Assembly (NCBI GenBank): GCA_037953625.1 | Contig: CM075651.1 | Span: 139,590,501-139,654,500, forward strand | DNA length: 64,000 nt | From: Crotalaria pallida | Lineage: Eukaryota; Streptophyta; Magnoliopsida; Fabales; Fabaceae | Direction of reading: 5' to 3' | Notes under the pieces: generated by a model | What the model was told of the DNA's origin: nothing | Database searches by the model: none | Seen by the model: only the letters and a program-made list of their open reading frames with translations | Position numbers and translations under genes: made by a program | Part shown: positions 21,830 through 33,019 of the stretch, piece by piece | How positions within the stretch are numbered: position 1 is the stretch's first letter | How the letters are laid out: each line of letters begins with the position of its first letter

Positions 21830-24800
21830 TTAGCTGAAATATGCTCTAAGCTTTGCCACGTTCCATGTGCTGTTGATGAGAGCACCCGAGAGAGTTTCGA
21901 GCTTGTAGGCTCCTGTTCCCGTTTTGGAAGCTACTCGGTATGGCTTGTGAATTCAATGCTCCTAATTATGTGGATTATGTTTTGATGATGACAAAATAAT
22001 TAACAAATCATGCCTTGAAGATATTGCAACATCAACATCAACAAGAAGTCAAGAAAAGAAGACAAGTGCCCAATCATTCTCAATCAAATATTAATTGTAA
22101 ATTTCTAATTTATGTTGAGAGTGGTTGAGAGTGGGTAGAAATAGTTAGTCTCTTCTAGGAATAAATTTTTATATGTTTATTAAGTTGAGATTGACCAAAA
22201 ATTAATACTTGAGAGGAAAAATAAAATTGAAAAATAATTTTTCCCATATCTGATCAAAATACTCGAGTATTTTGATAAAGACTCGAGTATATACTCGAGT
22301 ATTTATAGAAAAACTCGAGTATTTGTGCCAGGTCAGCAATTATGACCGTTAGTCTTGTTCGTGCACCAATTCACTCGTGACCGACCAAAAAGACTCGAGT
22401 TTTTACCAAAAGACTCGAGTATTTTTGTCCAGTCAGCAAAAATGAACTTTGGAGAAACTCAAAAACCCAATTGAGGGCATTTGAGTCTCATCCAACCCCA
22501 AGAGAGAATTCAGAACCTTATTGTAAAATTTCTCTTTGAATTTGTGCAAGAACAAACAAGACAACAACACATCATTGATTACAAGCTTTCATAATTTCCT
22601 TTTCTCAAGTGTTAATTCCCAAAAAGCTCAACTTCTCACTCATATTGTCATTTTATTCCAAGTTGAGTTTTAGGCCTCAATTCTTACATTGAGCTGTGCT
22701 TATTTGTGCTAATCCATTGTGAGATTAGTAATACACATACAAAAAGCTTGATTATTCAAAGTCTTGGATTGTTCCCAAGCAAACCCTAAGTGGCTTAGGG
22801 TGTTGGAAGTCTTGAGAGGTTCTCAAGCACAAGACTAGGAGGTTCCTAGCCCGGTGGAGTTTCTTGAAGGGAGTTCAAGGAAGCTTTGTGAAGAGTTCTT
22901 CAATCACCGGAATCAAATTGGGGTAGAAATCAAGAGTTTGGTACACTCTTGAAAGGGTTAGGTTGAGTGAGGCCATTCTCAAGCAATCCTTTGTAATTTC
23001 TAACAATTTGATTATTAGTAGAAACTCCTAAGTGATTAGGAGGACTGGATGTAGCTCATTGTTGGAGTGAACCAGGATAAAATTGCTTGAGTGTTGGTTT
23101 ATTGCTTTTAATCTACTTTCTAGCTCAATAGACTTAAGTCATTTCAATCAATTAGGATTTATACAATTAGGTAGCAAGTTCAAGGAATCTTTGTGTTAAA
23201 AGTTATTTAGATTGCTTGCTATTCTGTTGGATAAGTTCCTGTTTATTATTGAATTGATTTGAGTTAAATTGCTGAATTTTCGTTTCTGGTTTTTCTGCTA
23301 TCTGATAGGAAAAACTCGAGTATTTAAGAAAAGACTCGAGTTGTTCATCACTGAAAAACTCGAGTATTTCACAAAAGACTCGAGTCTTTTGTGTCTGATT
23401 CCAGAAAATTCAGTCTTAGCTCCATTCTTCAATTATCAATCGAAATATTTGGTATTAGTGCTTCAAAATACTATTCACCCCCCCTCTAGTATTTGCTTAG
23501 CCCGCTTGTTGGTTTCCAACATGGCCCTTCCCAGTTTTGAGCCAGTTTCGCGTCTTTAGCGTTTTTGAGTCCAATGTCAGCTCTTCTTAGGACGAGGTCA
23601 CCTACCTCGAACTCTCTGGGTACTACCGAGCGATTGTACCCTTTCGCTTGCATAAGCTTGGCATGTTTTTCTCGCTTGGCGGCTAGATCTCTGACTTCTT
23701 CCGATAGAACGAGGTCCTCACACAGTAAAGTGTTGTTGAGGGGGTTTGGTTGTTGTGTGGCTCGGAATGAAGGGATGTTCCTTTCTATCGGGATGACCGC
23801 GTCGCAACCGTAAATAAGCCGATAAGGAGTTTCTCCCGTCGAAGTCTGTATTGTGGTGCGATATGACCAAAGTACTTCATGCAAGTTCTCCAGTCAATTT
23901 CCTTTCGCACCGATGAGTCTCTTCTTGATTCCCTGGATGATAGTTCGGTTCACTGATTCTACTTGTCCATTGGTTTGAGGGTGCTCGACCGAGGAAAAAT
24001 AGTGCTCAATGTTCAAAGCATTGACCAAGTCTTGGAATGCCTTGGCTGCAAATTGAGTTCCGTTGTCAGTCACCAGAACTTGTGGCACTCCAAACCGAGC
24101 TACGACCTGTCTTTCAAAGAACTTCTAAACCTTGGCCGACGAGATAGTTTCTAGAGGCTCGGCTTCAATCCCCTTGGTAAAGTAATCAATGGCAACTATC
24201 ACCCATTTTAGCTGTCTTGGTGCGGTGGGGAACTGGCCAATCAAATCCATTCCCCATTGATAGAAGGGATAGGGAGATGAGAGTGAGTGGAGTTACTTGG
24301 CCGGCTTCTGATACACATCGCTGTGAAACTGACACTTTTCATATCTCTTCACATGATTGATCGCATCTTGCTGAAGGGTCGGCCAGTAGTATCCTGCCCT
24401 TAGAATCTTTTTGGCTAGTGATTTCCCCCCAACATGCTGACTTCCGATACCCCCGTGAACCTTTTCCAGTGTCTGTTTTGCCTCAGCGGGATCTAAACAT
24501 CTGAGCATAGGGCCACCGATGCCTCGGCGAAACAGAATTCCTTCAACCAGAGCAAATTGTGAGGCTTTCCTAACGAGTTTCTTGGCCTCGATTGGACCAT
24601 TCGGCAAAATTCCTTGTTCCAGGTAACTCGTGATCGGAGCAGTCCAACTTGGATCCACCGAAATGGAGAGGACTACGCTAGGTCCGTGCACCATTTCTTG
24701 GATCAACGTTTTGTTATTTCCAGGGCCTTTTGTCGGAGCAAGTTTCGAAAGAATGTCCGCACGACCATTGATTTCCCTTGGGATGTGGCAGAATTCAACC

Positions 24801-25545
24801 TTGGCAAACTCTGAGGATAGGAACTTCACCTTCTCAAGATATTTTTGGAGGATGGGTTCCTTGGCTTGATAATCACCCTTAACTTGCGAAACCACCAACT
24901 GAGAATCGCTGAAAATCTTCACTTCTCGGGCCCCCACCTCTTTTGCCATCCTGAGACCAGTCATTACAGCTTCATATTCCGCCTGATTATTTGAAGTAGG
25001 AAATCCGAACTTCAAAGAATACTCAAGGGTAACTCCCTCGGAGTTTTCCAGGATTATTCCAGCACCTGCTCCGAGCTTGTTACTCGACCCATCAACATAA
25101 ATGCTCCAGTCCAAGTTTGAGCTCGTCAGTGGCTCAGTAAACTCTGTGAGGAAGTCAGCTAGGACCTGAGACTTCATTGCCTTCCTCGGTTTGAAAGTGA
25201 TGTCGAACTCGGAAAGTTCAATGGCCCAAGTCACCATTCTTCCTGCCAAGTCGGGTTTTTGAAGAATCTAACGGATCGGCTGAGCTGTTCTGACCTTGAT
25301 GTGGTGACTCTAGAAGTATTGACGCAGTCTTCTGGCCGTGATAACCAAACAAAATGCCAATTTTTCCACCTTCTGATATCTCAGCTCTGGTCCCTGCAGT
25401 GCTCGGCTGACAAAATAAACAGGGGATTCTTTGCCTGATTCTTCTCGAACTAGAACCGAACTGACAACTGTATCACCCACTGATAAGTAAAGGAACAAAA
25501 TTTCTCCAGCTACAGGACTAGACAAGATTGGGGGGGTGCCAGGTA
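21830..25545 (-). pseudogene. Broken pol 3' half: RNases H and integrase
   Basis: After the stop at 25546 the frame shifts by one base near 25530. It then continues as the end of the first RNase H, an archaeal-type RNase H ('YVDGSSNKLGAGAGIIL', then 'SNNQAEYEAV', 'FSDSQLVV', 'CHIPREINGRAD'), an integrase zinc finger (HHCC pattern near 24330-24460), the integrase core ('VTDNGTQF', 'EHPQTNGQVESVNRTI'), and a C-terminal piece ending at 21830. Stops interrupt it near 25308, 25260, 24292, 24126 and 23892. The copia solo LTR at 21946-23521 splits the C-terminal domain just after 'QNWEGP'. It is nonfunctional as it stands. Confidence 0.85.
21946..23521 (+). mobile_element. Solo LTR of a SIRE-type Ty1/copia element
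   Basis: A 1,576-bp insertion starting TG (21946) and ending CA (23521). It is flanked by 'tggct' (21941-21945) and 'tggcc' (23522-23526), a 5-bp duplication with one change. It splits integrase coding that reads through once it is removed. LTR-end phrases such as 'attcaccccccctctagt' near 23472 and 'tgaaccaggataaaa' near 23068 are typical of SIRE/Maximus copia LTRs and give plus orientation. No coding domain is present, so it is a solo LTR left by LTR-LTR recombination. The palindrome ACTCGAGT recurs about ten times. Confidence 0.8.
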
Positions 25546-28500
25546 TTACTTAAGGTCAGTGAAGGCCTTTTCGCATGCCTCGTTCCACTCAAACGTCTTT
25601 TCCTTCTCCTTCCTCGACAGTTGGTACCATGGTAGAGCCTTCCGAGCTGATTGGGATAAAAATCTGGAAAGAGCCGCTACCCGACCTGCCAACTGCTGTA
25701 CACCCTTGATGCCAGATGGACTCTTCATTTCGAGGATGGCTCGGCACTTCTCTGGATTTGCCTCGATTCCTCGTTCAGTGAGCATAAATCCTAGGAATGA
25801 CCCAGCAGGAACCCCAAAGGTGCATTTTTCCGGATTCAACCTCATATCGAACTGCCGAATTCTGCCAAGAATGATCTTCAAATCCTTAGCATGGTCTTCT
25901 TCCTTCAAACTCTTAGCAATCATATCGTCGATGTATACCTCCATTCTGGGCCCAATAAGTGGGCCGAACACCTTGTTCATCATTCGCTGGTAAGTCGCCC
26001 CAGCGTTCTTAAGTCCGAAGGGCATGACATTATAACAAAATGTAGCATTTTCAGTCACGAATGAAGTCTTCACCTGATCTGGGGGATACATCGGGATCTG
26101 ATTGTAGCCCGAATAGGCGTCTATGATCTGATATCCTGCCGAGCTGTCTACTAATTTGTCTATGCAGGGAAGTGGGTATTGGTCCTTGGGGCAGACCTTG
26201 TTCAAGTCTGTGTAATCCACGCACATTCTCCACTTTCCATTGGATTTCTTGACCAGTACGGGATTAGCCAACCAATCAGTGTATACCACTTCCCTGATAA
26301 ACCCTGCTTCAAGCAGCTCGGCAACCTTTTCCTCTGTTGCTTGAGCCTTCTCGGTTCCGACCCGTCTTTTCTTCTGACAAACTGGCTTAGCGCCAGGATA
26401 CACACTTAATTTGAGGCAAATGAAATTCGGATCGATTCCTGACATGTCTGCCGAGGACCAGGCAAATAAATCTTTGTTTTCTACGAGCAGTTCTGTCAGT
26501 TCTCTCTCAACTTCCTCGGCAAGGCCAACACCAGTCTTGACACAACGGGATGGATCAGAGCCCAACATTACCTTCTTGAAGTCCCCCTGAGGGGTTGTCC
26601 TAGTTTCATCCTCCTCCCTCACATCAAGATCTGCCAGGTTAAAACTCCCTTTGTTGAGTGGTTCTTGCATAATCTTCTCATCTTCAATCTTCAGTTTACC
26701 CAGGCTGATATTGTAGCACTTTCGAGCCACCTCTTGTTCAGAACGTACCGTTACCACCTTGTCGTCAGATCCTGGAAACTTCATAGCTAGGTGGACAGTT
26801 GATACAACGGCACCAAAAGACTGGAGTGCAGTACGGCCGAGGATGACGTTGTATGCCGAAGGAGCCTGGACAACCAGAAACTTCACTATCTCAGTTCGAG
26901 CAGATGGTTGTTCCCCCATGGTAACTGGGAGGTGGATATGGCCTAGGGGAACAATCGAATGGCCAGTAAAGCCAATCAAACTTCCCTCGAACGGAGTTAG
27001 GTCAGATCTTTTCAACTTCAAGGCTTCGAGCAGATCCAAGAACATAATGTCTGCTGAACTCCCCTGATCAACAAGAATCCTTTTTACTTCATAATTTCCG
27101 AGCCTAGCTGTAACTACCATTGGATCATTGTGGTCTTGGATAATGTCAGCAAAATCCTCGTCACTGAAGCTGATGACGATGTTCTTCTTTTTGGGTTTGT
27201 GGATTGGTCGGCTGGCCACCGAAAGAACTTGACCCACATACTTCTTTCGGCCACCTCTCTTTTCCCCTCCACCTGCGAATCCTCCAGCAATGGTGTTGAT
27301 TAGAAAAGTCCCTCGACCCTTATCCTGTTCGGACAGTAGGGTGGAGGCTCCCCCTGCAGGTGGTGAAGGGCTCCTATTTCTTTTCTGCTCGGGTCTGGGT
27401 GGTGAATTACTTTTTCTCCCGGAACGCTTCCGCATTGCTTCGCCAATGTACTGTTGAAGCTTTCCGTCCCTCACCATTTCCTCAATCAAGTCCTTTAGCA
27501 TAGTACACTGGTCAGTGGTATGTCCCCATCCACCATGATGGTCACAATACTTTGTCTTATCTTTTTGAGCAGCTCTTCTCAAAGCTGGAGGCCGAGTGAT
27601 ATTGTGCATCTCGGTGTGCATAGTCTCACGAAGGATTTGACTCCTTGGGACTGTCAGCTGGGTATACTCATCATATTTGCCTTTTGGAGGCAGTTTTTCT
27701 CCTCTTTCTCTTTCTCTTTTATCCTTCCTCCCCCTACTATCTTGAAAACGATCCCTTTGACGAGGGTCGTTTTGACGAGGGTGTTGCTCTTGACGTTCAT
27801 CCTTACCCCGTGCGGCAGTACTGATTCTGTGAAATTCCTCCAGATTGACAAACTTCCTGGACCTTTCCCTGAGCTCGGCCATATCCTTGGGTGGTTCCCC
27901 AATCAAACAATCCTTAAAGTCTCCATCTCGCAACCCTTGAGTAAGCAATAGAACAGATACTCCAGATTGCAGGCCTGATATGCCACTAGCCTCTTGTTGA
28001 TACCGAGCTAGGTAATCCCGTAGAGACTCGTCTGGTCTCTGTGCGACTCCAGCTAATGAATGATCGGACTTTGGCTGTGACATACTGGCTGTATACCTAT
28101 TTAGGAATGCTCTCCTTAGCTCATCCAAAGAGTGGATTGAATTAGCGGGCAGGGAATTGAACCATCTCAAAGGTGCCGAGCCCAAAGTCATTGAGAAGGC
28201 TCGGCACTTCATGAAATCCCCTCCTCCATAAAACATCATGGAAGACTCGTAAGCCGCAATATGGTCTATCGAATCGGTTGTCCCAGTGTACCGAGGAATA
28301 TTTTGATGGCCCACATAAGTCTGCGGGGTTTGGAATGCCATAATCTCAATTGTGAAAGGATGTCCAGGATGAGGTTCCCCAGTAATACGCTCAGGAACCA
28401 TGTTCGGGTTAAGGGGTGGGGTGGAGGAAGGTTGCTCGGGGTTGCCGAGAGCCACGTGAGGGCCTTGCTCGGCTGTTCTTGCCATGCTCTGCTGCTGAAG

Positions 28501-29052
28501 AGCAGCAATAGCCTGATTCTGTTTCTCAATCAAGGAAGTCTGAGTTCTCAAAATTTCCATGATTGACTCTTCTCTCCTTCGGGCTGAAGAGGTAGTCATG
28601 TAAGACCTACCCTCTGTTTCAGAACGCTGACCACCTTGAAGCGTTCCAAAGCGACCCCTAGTCAAGTGAGGGATTTCCCTGTCGGATCGCTCGGCTCGGG
28701 AATGATCACGATGAGCGGAACGCTCAACTCGCCGATCCTCATCAGTTCGTGATCCAGCAGGGGTCCTCCGAGATTGATGTGGTCCAGAATCTGCAGTATC
28801 ATGCCATTCTGAAACATGGCCATCAGGAACAGTGCGAGGGTTAGATCGCCCTCCGCCGCCTTCAATGAGGGGAGGAACAGTGGCTTGTGCCTGAACAACC
28901 GGAGGAACCGGCGGAACTGGAGGAACATTAGCCCGATTGCCTTCAGTTGGTCCTCCTGGGGTGATTCTGTCCCTAACGTTTCCCCCATTCTTAGGTGGCC
29001 TCCCACGGAGGCGACGGCGGAGATCTCTTTGATTACCCTTATCGTTTGCCAT
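25546..29052 (-). CDS. gag-protease-reverse transcriptase of the Tat element
   Basis: An open frame of 1,168 residues from the ATG at 29052 (an upstream in-frame ATG at 29124 lies inside the LTR and is less likely). In order it holds: a low-complexity basic N terminus; a retrotransposon gag domain around 'FMKCRAFSMTLGSAPLRWF'; a zinc-knuckle-like 'CDHHGGWGHTTDQC'; an aspartic protease motif 'VDQGSSADIM'; and reverse transcriptase with 'MPFGLKNAGATYQ' and the catalytic 'YIDDM' near 25924-25935. It ends prematurely just after the RT connection at a TAA (25546). The remaining pol frames follow in broken form, so the polyprotein is truncated before RNase H and integrase. Confidence 0.9.
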   Translation of the reverse strand: MANDKGNQRDLRRRLRGRPPKNGGNVRDRITPGGPTEGNRANVPPVPPVPPVVQAQATVPPLIEGGGGRSNPRTVPDGHVSEWHDTADSGPHQSRRTPAGSRTDEDRRVERSAHRDHSRAERSDREIPHLTRGRFGTLQGGQRSETEGRSYMTTSSARRREESIMEILRTQTSLIEKQNQAIAALQQQSMARTAEQGPHVALGNPEQPSSTPPLNPNMVPERITGEPHPGHPFTIEIMAFQTPQTYVGHQNIPRYTGTTDSIDHIAAYESSMMFYGGGDFMKCRAFSMTLGSAPLRWFNSLPANSIHSLDELRRAFLNRYTASMSQPKSDHSLAGVAQRPDESLRDYLARYQQEASGISGLQSGVSVLLLTQGLRDGDFKDCLIGEPPKDMAELRERSRKFVNLEEFHRISTAARGKDERQEQHPRQNDPRQRDRFQDSRGRKDKRERERGEKLPPKGKYDEYTQLTVPRSQILRETMHTEMHNITRPPALRRAAQKDKTKYCDHHGGWGHTTDQCTMLKDLIEEMVRDGKLQQYIGEAMRKRSGRKSNSPPRPEQKRNRSPSPPAGGASTLLSEQDKGRGTFLINTIAGGFAGGGEKRGGRKKYVGQVLSVASRPIHKPKKKNIVISFSDEDFADIIQDHNDPMVVTARLGNYEVKRILVDQGSSADIMFLDLLEALKLKRSDLTPFEGSLIGFTGHSIVPLGHIHLPVTMGEQPSARTEIVKFLVVQAPSAYNVILGRTALQSFGAVVSTVHLAMKFPGSDDKVVTVRSEQEVARKCYNISLGKLKIEDEKIMQEPLNKGSFNLADLDVREEDETRTTPQGDFKKVMLGSDPSRCVKTGVGLAEEVERELTELLVENKDLFAWSSADMSGIDPNFICLKLSVYPGAKPVCQKKRRVGTEKAQATEEKVAELLEAGFIREVVYTDWLANPVLVKKSNGKWRMCVDYTDLNKVCPKDQYPLPCIDKLVDSSAGYQIIDAYSGYNQIPMYPPDQVKTSFVTENATFCYNVMPFGLKNAGATYQRMMNKVFGPLIGPRMEVYIDDMIAKSLKEEDHAKDLKIILGRIRQFDMRLNPEKCTFGVPAGSFLGFMLTERGIEANPEKCRAILEMKSPSGIKGVQQLAGRVAALSRFLSQSARKALPWYQLSRKEKEKTFEWNEACEKAFTDLK

Positions 29053-29088
29053 GAGAACAGTGGACGTGGGAATACTAGTTATTCGCTT

Positions 29089-29105
29089 CCCCACAGACGG
29101 CGCCA
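29089..29105 (-). promoter_or_regulatory. Primer-binding site of the Tat element
   Basis: Directly inside the 5' LTR the minus strand reads TGGCGCCGTCTGTGGGG, which would pair with a tRNA 3' end. I have not assigned the tRNA with certainty; an arginine tRNA is a candidate for related elements. Confidence 0.6.
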
Positions 29106-29106
29106 A

Positions 29107-29742
29107 TGTAGTGTCCTTGAACACTAGATGTCCTTAACCCTCTAAGTGCTCAAGATTATGGAAACCAGGAGCCTAGGAGAGGATCAAGTATTAATATGTG
29201 ACTTGTGGTATATCTGCAATTCCAGTTGGGAAAAGCAGGGTCTCCCCAGTCAACGTGTGTGTGCAAAGTGTCAACTTAGGGATGAGAGTACGTACTTGAA
29301 ACCCTAGCTTGATGAGCTATTTATAGGGTTTGAAGGAGGTTGATATGGGTCGTTTGGGCCCTGTATCAGAGCCGTGCTGAACCAGGATTCTGTGAGATAA
29401 TATCGGAGGATTATGCTCTTAGAATCTGGTTAGGATCAGCTGAAGATCTCATGTCTAGGCTGTTGCGAGAATCTAGGAGAGATTTGCGAAAGGGATAAGA
29501 AGCCTCGGTGAGCTTGAGCTTATCCACGAGTCGACGGTATGCCTCGGTCCTAGAGTCCCGAGCCTGATGGATTGGGGACCGATTGTAAGGCTCGGCCCCA
29601 TCAAGTCCGAGCCTGACCCTTTGTTATGCTCGGAATCCACGAATCCGAGCGAAGGACTTTCATGCTAAGTAAACCGAGGGAAGTGCCCTTAAAGAATCCC
29701 TTTGATAAGACTTGGGTCCGTATATGGTCGGCAAACCCTAAA
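29107..29742 (-). repeat. 5' LTR of the Tat element
   Basis: The 636-bp partner of 17394-18030. Its outer end reads 'accctaaa' where the partner has 'accctaca', so the terminal CA is mutated. It should contain the promoter for gag-pol. Confidence 0.88.
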
Positions 29743-30477
29743 TATTTTATTTTTTTAATTTTATTATGTGTATCTTTACTCTGATCTTAGATTTTATTGA
29801 AGTGTAATGATCCCAAAGTGACTTTAAGAAATAGATCCTCCATTGTAATTTGGTTGACTAATTCATTTCGTTGACTAAAAACATATTTTAAATTGAATGG
29901 GATACATTGGACTTAACAGCCAAGAACAACTTTCTTTTGAAAACATATATTGGATGGTTGAAAATTGAAATTACGATAATAATAATCGTGTTTATTGAAA
30001 ACTAACAAATACATCCAATGCCAAGACAAAATGATGACGGGAGTTGAAGCAATCTTGCATATACAAAGTTGTAAATTTATTTATTAAAAAAATGACAATT
30101 TTTTGTTATTCTGAATTTGAAATTAAAAAGAATGAATTTAAAATGGTGAATGAATTTTTTTTTAAATCTAGATTCAATTTTAGATTAAAAAAAGAAGCAA
30201 ATGGGTAAAAAAATTATTTTGGATTTAATTTTAAATTTGTTTATTATTAAAAAATTAAAATTAAAAAAAACAAATGGATTGGATGGCATCCAATCCGTTC
30301 AAATGGATAAATGGATGGATGGAAATCCATCCATTAAGTTAGGATATGGATGGATTTGGATGATTTCAAAAAAGATGAAATGTATTTTAATAGTTTGTTG
30401 GATATTTGACCCTTTTTTAAATCCATCCATAAAGATCCAAATCCAAATTCATCCAATCCATCCATTTGCCACCCCTA
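29743..30477. other. 3' part of the hAT beyond the gypsy insertion
   Basis: AT-rich DNA with the right subterminal 'atccat' repeats (30280-30470). No transposase C-terminus is found, so that domain was lost before or at the gypsy insertion. Confidence 0.55.
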
Positions 30478-30743
30478 TCATATTTCAAACAAAACATATC
30501 ATTTAAGAAATACAATCATTATTTAAATTTTCAATACATTAATTATGCTTTTTTTCACTACTATACACATTCTCTCTCCGTAATCATTACTTTTTCTTCA
30601 CCACATATGAAAATCAATACCCAAATAAATAGGGGTAAACATGAAAAATAGCATTTATTACATTTCCTAACATCATCAAAAAGACAAATAAAAAAATAAA
30701 AACTTCTCCAAAAAAGGGACATATAAATAGGAACGGAGGGAGT

Positions 30744-33019
30744 GTGTGTATATATATATATATATATATACCACTTTTCCAAAATATAATACTATTTTAA
30801 CACTTTTATTTTGTCTTTATTTATAAGACTATAAATCAATTTTTAATGACAATTAATTAGTCCCTTCGTTCCATATTTAAATTTTATTAAATTTCTAATA
30901 TAATAAGGGTAATTTTGAAAATACATATATTCACATTTCCAATATCATTAATTAAATTAATCAACTTTCTTATAATATATGAAATCTACTGAAAGGGTTT
31001 TATATGCAGAGAGGGTTTTATATATATAAAAATTCCATTGGACATCCAATACTTGTTTAAGTAAAGTTTTTCTAAAAACCAATATAGACTCAAGGAAGAA
31101 TTACCCACAAATATTAAATTGACAAAAACTATTTCTAAACAGATTTCAATTTACTAATGAATTGCTTTCCCTTACATGCGATCAAGAGATCTTCTTAAGA
31201 ATCAGCATAAACTTAACACCCATCACAAATTTAAAAATGACAAATAAGGAATCATACCTTTAATTACTTTTTTAATTTTTTACATTTTTTTATACCCATC
31301 ACAAATTTTTAATTTTTTACATTTTTTTATTAATTTTTATAAAATCGAAAGAATAAAATGGTTTTCAAATTGTACATTTTTTATTTAAGAATTGTTTCCT
31401 AACAACACTAAATTGATAAAAAAAATTATAAAAATTAAATCAGTTTCAAATAAATCATGAATTTTAATAATGGAAGAGATGGTAATAAGGGCCAACATTT
31501 TTTGGTTGTCAATACTCAGAATCTTAAAATAGCAATAGATCTCCTACTTTTCCAGTTTACATCTCTAACCCATTTCTTTTTTATTGTATTTTATAATTAT
31601 AATTATAATTATTATCTATACTTTAATAAAAGACAATCGGTCACTTGAACCGGGAAAAACCAATCCGCCAGTTTTCATTGGGCGCTCATCAATGAGCGGT
31701 AAAAATAAATGAGAGGGAAATTAGGATGTACCGTAAGAAGGAGCACAATGTTTGAAATTAAAAAAAGAAAGAAAAAAATGAAACAAGTTTAAGACAACAA
31801 ATTAGTCCACACGTGAATGTCACATGTACTTGCAAGCATGGTGGGAGAAGAACTTCTAGAAGGTTGTTGAATATGGATTCAATCTCATTTTGCATTCTCT
31901 CTTTATTCACTTTGCAAAGATGTCTATTGTGTAAGAAAAAGTATCAAAATTCAAATGTAAATACATTTCCTCAATCCTGATGTCAAACTTGATAAAATAT
32001 AATATTCAAAATCTTGAAATAATAATAAAATTATCGGTCCTTACGAATAACTATTGCATAAGAAAAAGTATTAAAATTCAAATTTAAATACATTTTTTCA
32101 ATCTTGATGTCAAACATGATAAAATATAATTTTTAGAATATTGAAATAATAAGTTATTAAATATAACTTATATCATTAATATATTAAAATCAGTCAGGGA
32201 GTTAAAAATAAAACAATCTCATAATGCAATTAAAATTTACAGGAACGCTCCAAATATTAAAATAAACATATGTTTTTAAAGAAACAATGTATGAAAATGT
32301 CTCTAAGGTTTATCAGTTGAGTTCCATGTTAAAATATTAATTAAAGTAAATAGAAACACTCTTTTATTTTTGTAAAGCTTATGATAACATATTTATACTT
32401 AATAAGTCATTGAATATAACTTATACCGTTAATATATTAAAATCAGTCCAGAAGCTAAAAATAAAACAGTCTCTGAATGCTATGAAAATATACGGGAACG
32501 TTCCAAATATTAAATTAAACATATGTTTCTAAAGAAACAATTTATGAAAATGCCTCTACAACTTGCCAGTTGAGTTTCCTGTTAAAATATTAATTAGAGT
32601 AAATAAAAGCACTTTTTTATTTTTTGCAAAGTTTATGGTAACATATTTATACTTATTTCGTTTAGGAAACATATTTCAAATATAATGATGAAATTTCAAA
32701 TTTTGTTTCGACACTGCAATCTTGAAAACATGATATTAGTTTAACAAGGAACAATTTATAAGTTGTGAACAATTTATATACCCCTTCAAAGTTTTACGCT
32801 GTTTTCATAACAAAGTTTCATGTATTTTACACAATTACTTTTTCTCTTCTACTAGCTGAAGGTGTTTATATCCCTTCAAAAATATTTTTCATTATCTCAT
32901 TATTAAGACACTAATCACTCATAATTAAAGTCGCAATAATTTTATTACTGCCACTATAAATCTCATCATGTCTTTAACACCACAATAATTTCATACTTAA
33001 ATTGGTGGGTTATCGCATT
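30744..33019. other. AT-rich intergenic, MITE pieces, no gene
   Basis: A (TA)n run lies at about 30749-30769. A decayed MITE-like stretch ('acttttattttgtc' type) spans 30780-31010. Two similar AT-rich blocks at about 32030-32400 and 32400-32670 repeat each other ('ttaaacatatgtttctaaag' type phrases), suggesting a local tandem duplication of roughly 300 bp. No coding is seen. Confidence 0.45.

Larger units (their letters stand above)
17394..29742 (-). mobile_element. Tat-lineage Ty3/gypsy retrotransposon (12.3 kb)
   Basis: Two LTRs (17394-18030 and 29107-29742) bound gag-pol on the minus strand. A polypurine tract (18031-18042, AGCTGGGGGGCT on the minus strand) adjoins the left LTR. A primer-binding site (29089-29105, TGGCGCCGTCTGTGGGG on the minus strand) adjoins the right LTR. 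The flanks 'gattt' and 'tattt' form an approximate 5-bp duplication. Tat membership follows from a second, archaeal-type RNase H and from an extra gene between pol and the 3' LTR in antisense. By hand count the LTRs differ at about 20 of 636 positions (around 3 percent), mostly transitions. Pol is broken by stops, a frameshift and a solo LTR, so it is nonautonomous now. Confidence 0.9.
14419..30477 (+). mobile_element. hAT transposon, later filled by a gypsy element
   Basis: The termini are 'tagggatggcaaa' at 14419 and the inverse of 'taggggtggcaaa' ending at 30477 (12 of 13 match). They are flanked by an exact 8-bp target duplication, tcatattt, at 14411-14418 and 30478-30485, the length typical of hAT elements. 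Subterminal zones on both sides (14440-14620 and 30280-30470) are packed with 'atccat/atggat' motifs, as expected for transposase-binding sites. The body contains a broken BED/hAT transposase. A 12.3-kb gypsy element sits at 17394-29742. Without it the element would be about 3.7 kb. Confidence 0.85.
14391..30743. mobile_element. MITE split by the nested hAT/gypsy/copia insertions
   Basis: The left end 'actccgttcctatttat' at 14391 and the right end 'ataaataggaacggaggg' near 30723-30743 are inverted matches. The intervening MITE sequence outside the hAT is only about 290 bp. The segment at 30486-30743 shares phrases with an element near 50330-50640 ('ggggtaaacatgaaaaa'). It is thus the outermost layer of a four-level nest. 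Confidence 0.6.

Noticed and set aside
22261..23388. Regularly spaced ACTCGAGT copies resembling a CRISPR-like array
   Set aside because: Spacing is irregular, the repeat is only 8 bp, and the sequence is within a plant retrotransposon LTR.
25559..28566. Plus-strand frames of 100-144 codons across gag-pol
   Set aside because: They are antisense shadows of the conserved reverse transcriptase and gag frames and show no family features.
30201..30506. 101-codon frame rich in Ile/Lys
   Set aside because: It is a translation of the hAT subterminal 'atccat' repeats.
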